DNA of 5,418 bases from Desulfuromonadaceae bacterium UBA2294 (GTDB taxonomy: Bacteria; Desulfobacterota; Desulfuromonadia; Desulfuromonadales; UBA2294). Within the stretch, counting starts at the first letter, position 1. Each line of letters begins with the position of its first letter. The stretch spans positions 239 through 5,656 of the forward strand of contig DDWE01000123.1 in NCBI GenBank assembly GCA_002345625.1, in the 5' to 3' direction. This document shows positions 1-4,658 of this stretch, piece by piece. The notes beneath the pieces were generated by a model, which was given only the letters and a program-made list of their open reading frames with translations, was not told the DNA's origin and searched no databases. The position numbers were made by a program, and so were the translations under genes.

Positions 1-289
1 CCGTGTCGCCGGTGCGCAGGTTGAAACGACGGATCTGCGACGGTGAGACATAGATATCGTCCGGCCCGGGCAGGTAATTGGCATCGGGAGCACGCAGAAA
101 ACCGAATCCGTCCGGCAGGATCTCCAATACCCCTTCGCCGTAAATGGCACCATTTTTTTCGGCGGTGGCATTCAGTATGGCAAAAATCAGATCCTGCTTG
201 CGCATGCCGGAGGCATTTTCCACCCCCAGGTCTTTGGCGATGGCGGCCAGTTCGGTCGCTTTCTTCTCCTTCAGCTCTTTCAGGTTCAT
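1..289 (-). CDS. rho: Transcription termination factor Rho, N-terminal part (cut by window edge)
   Basis: Rho is the hexameric RNA-dependent ATPase that ends transcription at unstructured C-rich sites. The 96 visible residues begin MNLKELKEKKATELAAIAKD. Residues about 3-45 are the helical Rho N domain. From about residue 48 the cold-shock-like RNA-binding domain starts, with the RNP1-type segment DGFGFLR (60-66) and the near-invariant stretches GPDDIYVSPSQIRRFN and LRTGDT (75-96). The ATPase domain lies outside the window. The ATG at 289 is preceded by AAGAGG at 8 bases, a good ribosome binding site, and the protein start matches other Rho proteins. No second credible gene lies between it and the lipoprotein gene, so it is probably transcribed with a long leader of its own. 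Identification is secure. Confidence 0.97.
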   Translation of the reverse strand, partial: MNLKELKEKKATELAAIAKDLGVENASGMRKQDLIFAILNATAEKNGAIYGEGVLEILPDGFGFLRAPDANYLPGPDDIYVSPSQIRRFNLRTGDT

Positions 290-630
290 CGATAAATCCT
301 CTTGGTCCAGCACCTTCAATCAGGCTGAACGCATTTAATTGGACGCAGCAGAACGGCATCCGGATGGGGAGGCTCCGACCGGGTCAAGGGCGGGTGGCCA
401 AAACGGTACAATCGGGTTTAATATTTGAAGATTCCAGTTCAAGCAACAGTTGGGAGCGTATCTCGGGAAAAGCGCCAGAGAAGACGCTTTGCTTATATCA
501 GATCAGTTCGTTTTAGTTATCGGTCGATTCGGTTCGAAAGGGACCAGGCTATGCGCCCGGACAAAGGAACTGGGTTGGTGCCACTTTCGGCTCATGGCCG
601 CAGTGGACGGAGCATAAAAAATAACGGCAG
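290..630 (-). other. Long rho 5' leader / intergenic region with possible RNA structure
   Basis: This stretch holds no convincing protein gene on either strand. It would be the rho leader if transcription starts at the promoter near 637-665. Long rho leaders are known in other bacteria and take part in autoregulation, which makes the length plausible. The arms CGAAAG (535-540) and CTTTCG (584-589) can pair, continued by GG/CC and ACC/GGT with one-base bulges. They enclose a smaller hairpin, CCAGGC (544-549) with GCCCGG (555-560), which has one mismatch and shares bases with the outer stem. A second promoter candidate inside the leader is an extended -10, TGATATAAG read on the minus strand at 492-500, without a good -35. 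Confidence 0.35.
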
Positions 631-636
631 GTAGCT

Positions 637-665
637 ATTTACATCCATCGCGCGCTTGTTGTCAA
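637..665 (-). promoter_or_regulatory. Candidate promoter for rho
   Basis: Read on the minus strand there is a perfect -35 hexamer TTGACA (660-665), a 17-base spacer, and a weak -10 GTAAAT (637-642). TAAATA with an 18-base spacer is an alternative. It lies just after the stem-loop that closes the gluQ-lipoprotein unit and points at rho. The -35 is strong, but the -10 is poor, so the start site is uncertain. Confidence 0.4.
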
Positions 666-676
666 TCCTGTTTTTT

Positions 677-709
677 CCTGCGACGGCCGTTTATTACGAC
701 CGTCGCAGG
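677..709 (-). other. Stem-loop at the 3' end of the gluQ-lipoprotein transcript
   Basis: CCTGCGACGG (677-686) and CCGTCGCAGG (700-709) form a perfect 10-bp stem. After a C/A mismatch it continues with CGT/ACG around a TTATT loop. It begins 9 bases past the lipoprotein stop codon. It looks like an operon-end hairpin, but on the minus strand it is followed by AAAAAA rather than a T run. On the plus strand the nearest T run is 12 bases away. It is therefore not a textbook intrinsic terminator. It may protect the mRNA 3' end or act together with Rho. Confidence 0.6.
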
Positions 710-718
710 GGCTCAACG

Positions 719-1531
719 CTATTTTTCCGCTGGTGCAGCGTCCTTTTTCAACCCGGAAAACAGGCCAGGAGAGAGCTCATCAACGATCTTCTGCACCATT
801 CCATCATAGAGTCGCGGCAGGGTTTTGTCTGCAAAGAGCCCTTCGTTCGGGGCGGAGAGGGTTCGCTGCAACCCGGCCAGGGTAATCGGCTTGACCTCGA
901 CCTCATCGACACGGTTCCAGTAGGCTTCGGTGAAATCGGCGTAATCAAGGGGGAGGAATACCTCCGCATCCGGTTGGGTGTAACGCCAGAGCAGGGTGCC
1001 ATCGCGAGCGACAACATCGGCGGTCCAGAGGATAGATCGGTAAGAGGTCGAGAGATATTCGAGCCGGGCGCTGTATGGATTCCAGCGTTTCTCCTCGCGG
1101 GTCACCCCGTGCATGACCACCACCAGGAGCGCATCCGCTACACTCGCCTCGGCCACTGCGGCGACCGCCTCCGGTTGATAACGGTATTCAAAATGGGTCG
1201 CGGCGCCTTCGCCGACCACGCTACGCACCGCGCCGAGGGCCGTAAAACCGGTCGGCGGCGCCAGACGGACATCAAAGTAACCGCCTTTTTTGCGCAGACG
1301 CTCAACCAGCTGCGGAGTGACCTCTTTCCCTTCCTGCAGCAATATCGTCACCACATCATCGGCCTGCGGATGAACGATCCCTTCTCTATCGACCAGCAGC
1401 GGCAACACCGCCAGTGTGCGAACCTGTTTCTTATACGTTTCGATCGGCACTTTATACAGCTTCGACCCACTGCAACCCGCAAGCAGGAAGAGCACCAGTC
1501 CGGTCGACAAACCCTGCATCAGCATTTTCAT
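719..1531 (-). CDS. Putative outer-membrane lipoprotein of unknown function
   Basis: I do not recognise the family. The protein (270 residues from this start) begins MKMLMQGLSTGLVLFLLAGC, a lipoprotein signal peptide with lipobox LAGC and the acylated Cys at position 20. Ser at +2 argues for the outer membrane rather than retention in the inner one. The mature part has alternating hydrophobic strands and helices. VRTLAVLPLLVD comes near its start, a central ADALLVVVMHGV strand follows, then LWTADVVARDGTLLWRY. This loosely recalls CsgG/TolB-N-like periplasmic folds, but that is a weak impression. A start at 1546 is possible: its ATGA would overlap the gluQ stop, giving 275 residues. I prefer 1531 because AAAGGGA sits 5 bases before it and the signal peptide is then of ordinary length. 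It is probably co-transcribed with gluQ. Confidence 0.85.
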   Translation of the reverse strand: MKMLMQGLSTGLVLFLLAGCSGSKLYKVPIETYKKQVRTLAVLPLLVDREGIVHPQADDVVTILLQEGKEVTPQLVERLRKKGGYFDVRLAPPTGFTALGAVRSVVGEGAATHFEYRYQPEAVAAVAEASVADALLVVVMHGVTREEKRWNPYSARLEYLSTSYRSILWTADVVARDGTLLWRYTQPDAEVFLPLDYADFTEAYWNRVDEVEVKPITLAGLQRTLSAPNEGLFADKTLPRLYDGMVQKIVDELSPGLFSGLKKDAAPAEK

Positions 1532-1536
1532 AACCA

Positions 1537-1543
1537 TCCCTTT
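1537..1543 (-). promoter_or_regulatory. Ribosome binding site deciding the lipoprotein start
   Basis: AAAGGGA on the minus strand lies 5 bases before the ATG at 1531. The upstream in-frame ATG at 1546 has no purine-rich site before it and could only be reached by coupling to the gluQ stop, which it overlaps by four bases (ATGA). Confidence 0.55.
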
Positions 1544-2490
1544 CATTTTGGTTGAACCGTGTCGCCGACCACAACCGGTACGGCGCCACGTGGCACGTTC
1601 TGCAGATTGAAACCGACCGTCGCAGCCGCCAGGATCTCCCGTGGCGTTGCCTGCGCCAGACCGGCCGGTATCTCCTGTCCAAGAAAGCGCAGGGCGCGCA
1701 ACAGGGGCACGACGCTCCCCTCACCCTCTTCCAGACCATGGGCACCGTGACGTTTACTCAACTTTTCACCATCCGGCCCCAGAGCGAGGGGGAGATGAAG
1801 ATAACGGGGCGACGGCTGATCGAGACAACTGTGCAGATAAATCTGGCGCACCGTCGAGCCGATCAGGTCGGTGCCGCGCACCACCTGATTCACCCCGGTG
1901 TCGTGATCATCGACGACCACCGCCAGTTGATAGGAGTAGAGCCCATCGGCGCGCCGCAACACAAAATCACCAACGGCATCGGCCAGATGCTGCACCTGCC
2001 GGCCGAGCAGTCCATCGTCAAAACCAAGGAGACCCTCCGGTACGCGCAGTCGCTGGGCACGGGGATGTCGACCAGGGGGTAAACCGCTGCGACAGGTGCC
2101 GGGATAGCGTGGACCTTCCTCGCCGGGATGCGGTGCACTGGCGAGGATCTCCTGCCGGGAGCAGCCACAGTCAAACACCAGCCCGCGCTGACGCAAATGG
2201 TCAAGGGCGGCCGCATACAGTTCGTTGCGGGTGCTCTGGTAGAGCACGGGGCCATCCCACTCGAAGCCGAACGCCTCGAGGCTGCGCAGAATGGCGTCTG
2301 CAGAACCGGGGACAATCCGCGGCGGGTCGAGATCTTCAATCCGCAACAGCCAGCGGCCACCGGCCTGGCGCGCCAGACAGTAGCTGCCGACCGCTGCCAC
2401 GAGCGAGCCGAAATGCAGCGGTCCGGTCGGGCTCGGAGCAAAGCGCCCGACCGTCGGCGCACCAACGCTTTCAGGGGAAGATAGGGTCAT
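1543..2490 (-). CDS. gluQ: Glutamyl-Q tRNA(Asp) synthetase
   Basis: GluQ (GluQRS, YadB) is a shortened relative of glutamyl-tRNA synthetase. It activates glutamate without tRNA and attaches it to the queuosine base at the wobble position of tRNA(Asp). The 315 residues hold only the catalytic Rossmann domain, with no anticodon-binding domain; full GluRS has about 470. Visible motifs are GRFAPSPTG followed by the HIGH variant HFGS (26-29), RIEDLDPPR (50-58), and a zinc site pattern Cys108-x-Cys110, Tyr129, Cys133. YSYQLAVVVDD (185-195), VRGTDL (204-209) and the KMSKS variant KLSKR (243-247) follow. The ATG at 2490 has no clear Shine-Dalgarno site; the candidate promoter would start transcription only a few bases before it. 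It shares a minus-strand unit with the lipoprotein gene. In gammaproteobacteria the gene often sits beside dksA, which is absent here. Confidence 0.95.
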   Translation of the reverse strand: MTLSSPESVGAPTVGRFAPSPTGPLHFGSLVAAVGSYCLARQAGGRWLLRIEDLDPPRIVPGSADAILRSLEAFGFEWDGPVLYQSTRNELYAAALDHLRQRGLVFDCGCSRQEILASAPHPGEEGPRYPGTCRSGLPPGRHPRAQRLRVPEGLLGFDDGLLGRQVQHLADAVGDFVLRRADGLYSYQLAVVVDDHDTGVNQVVRGTDLIGSTVRQIYLHSCLDQPSPRYLHLPLALGPDGEKLSKRHGAHGLEEGEGSVVPLLRALRFLGQEIPAGLAQATPREILAAATVGFNLQNVPRGAVPVVVGDTVQPK

Positions 2491-2501
2491 AGGCGACGTT
2501 G

Positions 2502-2531
2502 ATGATGCCCTGCGCGCCAGCCACCTGTCAA
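2502..2531 (-). promoter_or_regulatory. Weak candidate promoter for gluQ
   Basis: On the minus strand TTGACA (2526-2531) is followed after 18 bases by CATCAT (2502-2507). Transcription would begin about 5 bases before the gluQ ATG, giving a nearly leaderless mRNA, which fits the missing ribosome binding site. The -10 is poor, so this stays tentative. Confidence 0.3.
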
Positions 2532-2563
2532 GCGACTGCTACGGCAGCAACCATCAATCAGGG

Positions 2564-2592
2564 TTGACAAAATGCCACAAAGTCGATATTGA
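2564..2592 (+). promoter_or_regulatory. Candidate promoter of the Rrf2-family regulator gene
   Basis: A perfect TTGACA (2564-2569) is followed after 17 bases by TATTGA (2587-2592), with the expected start near 2599. The -10 matches only half of the consensus, so the promoter may be weak or may need relief from repression. It overlaps the palindrome at 2580-2602. Confidence 0.5.
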
Positions 2593-2602
2593 TTGTTGAC
2601 TT
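2580..2602 (+). promoter_or_regulatory. Imperfect palindrome, likely autoregulatory operator
   Basis: A 23-bp imperfect palindrome is centred on G2591. Outer arms AAGTC (2580-2584) and GACTT (2598-2602) match perfectly, and 8 of 11 base pairs are symmetric overall. It covers the -10 region and the predicted start of the rrf2 promoter, where a repressor would block transcription. Rrf2 proteins bind such 20-25 bp palindromes as dimers and are often autoregulated. It does not match the E. coli IscR type 1 consensus. Confidence 0.45.
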
Positions 2603-2631
2603 GTTCCGTTAACTTTCTGGAGTCGTTTGCC

Positions 2632-3069
2632 ATGCAGATCACCCGCGCCAGTGAATATGCGATCCGTGCCGTCCTTTTCATGGCGCGCAGCCCTTACCGG
2701 GATGTCGTCCTGAAAAAAGACATCTGCCGCACGCAGGATATCACCCCGGCCTTTCTGACCAAAATCTTCCAGCCGATGATCAAGCACGGCATCATCGGTT
2801 CACAGCGCGGTGTTGGCGGCGGCTTTTTTCTCGCCAAACGCCCGGAAGAGATCAGTCTGCTCGACGTCATCCGCGCCCAGGAAGGGGAGATTCTGCTCAA
2901 CACCTGCCTGGAAGAAAAGGGAACCTGCAGTCGCGACATGATCTGCCCGGTTCACAACACCTGGCGTGAACTGCGCGAGACCATGCTCGAGTCGCTGTCC
3001 GGCAAGACCTTTACCGATCTGCTGCAAACCGAGCAGGAGATCCAGAAGAATCTGCAACAAAACGCCTGA
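2632..3069 (+). CDS. Rrf2-family transcriptional regulator with IscR-like Fe-S ligands
   Basis: This is a DNA-binding regulator, probably sensing an iron-sulfur cluster. The 145 residues open with MQITRASEYAIRAVLFMA, the typical first helix of Rrf2 proteins. The winged helix-turn-helix spans about 25-70, with the recognition region TPAFLTKIFQPMIKHG and the wing GSQRGVGGGFFLAK. The cluster-binding loop has Cys92, Cys99, Cys105 and then PVH with His108. E. coli IscR uses Cys92, Cys98, Cys104 and His107, so the ligand set is the same with one extra residue between the first two cysteines. A cysteine at position 32 is additional. The ATG at 2632 is chosen because GGAG stands 9 bases before it and homologues start here; an upstream in-frame TTG at 2593 lies inside the operator. 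No isc, suf or cys genes are adjacent, so targets are not obvious. NsrR- or CymR-like roles cannot be excluded. Confidence 0.9.
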   Translation: MQITRASEYAIRAVLFMARSPYRDVVLKKDICRTQDITPAFLTKIFQPMIKHGIIGSQRGVGGGFFLAKRPEEISLLDVIRAQEGEILLNTCLEEKGTCSRDMICPVHNTWRELRETMLESLSGKTFTDLLQTEQEIQKNLQQNA

Positions 3070-3078
3070 CCCCATCAC

Positions 3079-3119
3079 AAAAAAAGCCCCGACAACCAGG
3101 AGGGGCAAGTCGCCGGGGC
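3079..3119 (-). terminator. Intrinsic terminator of the minus-strand small RNA
   Basis: Read on the minus strand, GCCCC (3115-3119) and GAC (3109-3111), with a 3-base GGC bulge between them, pair with GTC (3091-3093) and GGGGC (3086-3090). Seven T follow (3079-3085). A second GCCCC inside the loop (3102-3106) could compete for the same GGGGC. On the plus strand the hairpin is followed by AAAAA, so it does not end the rrf2 transcript. Confidence 0.8.
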
Positions 3120-3162
3120 AAAAAGGTCGACTGCGTCCAGCCGCCCTTGGCAATGATTGTTG
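3079..3162 (-). ncRNA. Candidate small RNA with anti-Shine-Dalgarno terminator loop
   Basis: On the minus strand a good promoter (3169-3196) is followed by about 84 bases with no start codon that opens a reading frame of note, then a clean intrinsic terminator. The predicted start is near 3161-3163. The first hairpin (3123-3148) has arms AAGG and GGCTG paired with CAGTC and CCTT around a GACG loop. A run of five U follows it, so it might itself stop some transcripts. The second hairpin is the terminator; its loop reads UUGCCCCUCCUGGUU and so shows CCUCCU (3098-3103), complementary to the Shine-Dalgarno sequence. No minus-strand gene upstream needs this terminator, which is the main reason to infer a separate RNA. 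I do not recognise a known family. Expression is not shown by the sequence. Confidence 0.5.
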
Positions 3163-3168
3163 ACCTTG

Positions 3169-3196
3169 AGTATAGCTGGCCGTTGTCACGGGTCAA
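3169..3196 (-). promoter_or_regulatory. Sigma70-like promoter of the candidate small RNA
   Basis: On the minus strand TTGACC (3191-3196), 16 bases, then TATACT (3169-3174). Each hexamer differs from consensus at one position, the best -35/-10 pair in the window. It points away from metX toward the terminator at 3079-3119. The start site overlaps TGATTGTTGAC (3154-3164, plus strand), the same word as in the rrf2 operator. Confidence 0.6.
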
Positions 3197-3242
3197 TGCC
3201 GTTCCGTACGAATCATCCATCGGCAAACCCCGGCAAATCGCA

Positions 3243-3271
3243 TTGACAAGCCCCGGCGCTTCCGTTAGAGT
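3243..3271 (+). promoter_or_regulatory. Promoter of the metX leader
   Basis: TTGACA (3243-3248), a 17-base spacer and TAGAGT (3266-3271), which keeps the key T, A and final T of the -10. Transcription would start near 3279, about 14 bases before the first helix of the SAM riboswitch, which is the expected arrangement. Confidence 0.65.
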
Positions 3272-3292
3272 GCCGGTCACAATTGAATAGCA

Positions 3293-3423
3293 TCGTCTTT
3301 ATCGAGAGTGGTGGAGGGAAAGGCCCTGTGAAGCCACAGCAACCGGTCCGGAATTGGTTCATACCAAAAACGGACGCCAGGTGCTAATTCCTGCCCCGTA
3401 ACAGCGGGGAGAGATGGGGACGG
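3293..3423 (+). promoter_or_regulatory. SAM-I (S-box) riboswitch aptamer
   Basis: This RNA binds S-adenosylmethionine and turns the downstream methionine gene off. The conserved segments appear in order: TATCGAGAG (3300-3308), GGAGGGA (3313-3319), GGCCC (3322-3326), GAAGCC (3330-3335), GCAACC (3339-3344) and GGTGCTAATTCC (3380-3391). Helix P1 is CGTCTTTATC (3294-3303) with GATGGGGACG (3413-3422), fully paired if G-U pairs are counted. P3 includes GTCCG/CGGAC (3346-3350, 3371-3375) and P4 includes CCCCG/CGGGG (3394-3398, 3405-3409). The 3' strand of P1, GATGGGG (3413-3419), is a perfect complement of CCCCATC (3458-3464) in the terminator. So the antiterminator forms without SAM, and the terminator forms when SAM stabilises P1. 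Confidence 0.95.
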
Positions 3424-3457
3424 AGCCAGCAGAGACGATGATCTATCCATCCGCAGG

Positions 3458-3493
3458 CCCCATCCTTAATCATTTATAGGTTGGGGTTTTTTT
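3458..3493 (+). terminator. SAM-controlled terminator in the metX leader
   Basis: CCCCATCC (3458-3465) pairs with GGTTGGGG (3479-3486) apart from one T/T mismatch, followed by seven T (3487-3493). It ends 15 bases before the metX start codon. Its 5' arm competes with pairing to the 3' strand of riboswitch helix P1, giving the on/off switch. Confidence 0.85.
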
Positions 3494-3508
3494 GCGTTTG
3501 GAGCTGCC

Positions 3509-4624
3509 TTGAACAGTTCGGTCGGCATCGTCAAAACCGAATACGCACAGTTTGACGTCGAGCTGCAACTGGAGAGCGGTCGCGTCCTCGGGCCTCTGAC
3601 TCTGGCCTACGAGACCTACGGCCACCTCAACAGTGCACGCAGCAACGCCATCCTGGTCACCCACGCCTGGACCGGCGATGCCCACGCTGCCGGTCGTCAC
3701 GCCGAAAGCGACCGCCGCCCCGGGTGGTGGGACGACATGATCGGCCCCGGCAAGGTGCTCGACACGAATCGCTACTTTGTCATCTGCTCCAACGTCCTCG
3801 GTTCCTGCAACGGTTCCACCGGACCGGCCAGCATCAATCCACGCACCGGCACCCCCTACAACCTAAGCTTTCCGGTTCTGATGGTGCGCGACATGGTCCG
3901 TGCCCAGGCCCTACTCATCGACCAACTGGGCATCGATCAGCTACTGACGGTCATCGGCGGCAGCATGGGCGCAATGCAGGCCCTGGAGTGGGGCGTACAC
4001 TTCCCCGATCGGGTCCGCTCGATTATCCCCATCGCCGGCTGCGGCCGCACTTCACCGATGGCGATCGCCCTCAACGCGCTGGCCCGGACTGCGGTCTACA
4101 ACGATCCGTTGTATAAAAAGGGGAATTACCGCCCTGAGCATCCACCAGCAGACGGCTTTGCCCTCGCCCGCGCCATCGGCCATATCTCATTTTTGTCCGA
4201 CGAATCGATGCACATGAAGTTCGGTCGCCGCTTTTCGGCCCGTGATGGCCTGTTCGACTTTTTCGGCCAGTTCGAGGTTGAGCGCTACCTCGAATACAAC
4301 GGCCGCAACTTCGTCGACCGCTTCGACACCAACAGCTTCCTGTATCTGGCCAAGGCCCTCGACCTCTATGATGTGTCGTGGAATTTCGACAGCGCCGAAG
4401 AGGCCCTGACACACCTCAACTGCCCGTCGCTCTGGTTCGCCTTCACCTCCGACTGGCTCTACCCGCCGAGCCAGACCGAAGAGGTGGTGGACATTCTGCG
4501 TCAGCTCGGCAAACCGGTCGAATACCACCTGATCGACTCCGCCTACGGTCATGACTCGTTTCTGGTCGAACCGGAGAAGTTCACCCCGAAAGTCAGCACC
4601 TTCCTCGACCGCCTCGCCAGCTGA
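3509..4624 (+). CDS. metX: Homoserine O-acyltransferase (probably O-acetyltransferase), methionine synthesis
   Basis: MetX transfers an acyl group, usually acetyl from acetyl-CoA, to homoserine, the first committed step of methionine synthesis in the cytoplasm. It is a 371-residue alpha/beta-hydrolase, the usual length. The nucleophile is Ser152 in GGSMGAMQALEW, and the triad is completed by Asp315 (TSDWLYPP) and His348 (YGHDSF). LAYETYG (33-38 region), HAWTGDAH, DTNRYFVICSNVLGSCNGST and the NPRTGTPY segment are typical of the family. The helical lid lies about 180-300. Some MetX enzymes use succinyl-CoA; the sequence alone does not settle this. The start is TTG at 3509, with GGAG 5 bases before it; no ATG or GTG is available nearby. 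Transcription is controlled by the SAM riboswitch. In related genomes metW often follows metX; here a transposase element comes next. Confidence 0.95.
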   Translation: MNSSVGIVKTEYAQFDVELQLESGRVLGPLTLAYETYGHLNSARSNAILVTHAWTGDAHAAGRHAESDRRPGWWDDMIGPGKVLDTNRYFVICSNVLGSCNGSTGPASINPRTGTPYNLSFPVLMVRDMVRAQALLIDQLGIDQLLTVIGGSMGAMQALEWGVHFPDRVRSIIPIAGCGRTSPMAIALNALARTAVYNDPLYKKGNYRPEHPPADGFALARAIGHISFLSDESMHMKFGRRFSARDGLFDFFGQFEVERYLEYNGRNFVDRFDTNSFLYLAKALDLYDVSWNFDSAEEALTHLNCPSLWFAFTSDWLYPPSQTEEVVDILRQLGKPVEYHLIDSAYGHDSFLVEPEKFTPKVSTFLDRLAS

Positions 4625-4643
4625 ACTGTCGCAAAACAAAAAG

Positions 4644-4658
4644 GGGACAGATTTATTT
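4644..4658 (+). repeat. Left inverted repeat of the transposase element
   Basis: GGGACAGATTTATTT is the exact reverse complement of the right copy at 5385-5399. The minus-strand stop codon TAA of the transposase (4653-4655) lies within it. Words of the form GGGGACAGATTTA are, from my knowledge, frequently seen next to this transposase class. Confidence 0.85.

Noticed and set aside
503..595. Thirty-residue minus-strand frame in the rho leader, considered as a RhoL-like leader peptide
   Set aside because: There is no Shine-Dalgarno site before the ATG, and it shows no likeness to the E. coli RhoL sequence as I remember it.
656..1555. Plus-strand open frame of 299 codons opposite the lipoprotein gene
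   Set aside because: It mirrors the lipoprotein frame, lacks a recognisable domain, and the minus-strand product has a clear lipobox signal peptide and ribosome binding site.
1641..2492. Plus-strand open frame of 283 codons opposite gluQ
   Set aside because: The composition is rich in Arg, Pro and Ala, typical of an antisense shadow, and gluQ on the other strand carries all its family motifs.
2580..2602. IscR type 1 binding site
   Set aside because: The spacing and outer bases do not fit the E. coli consensus; only the GACT/AGTC core looks alike. Kept as a generic Rrf2-type palindrome.
3098..3103. AGGAGG on the plus strand as a ribosome binding site
   Set aside because: No ATG, GTG or TTG follows at a suitable distance; the word is better explained as the complement of the CCUCCU loop.
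3011..3280. Minus-strand open frame of 89 codons across the small RNA region
   Set aside because: Its start lies upstream of the small RNA promoter, it runs into rrf2 antisense, and the transcript would be ended by the terminator at 3079.
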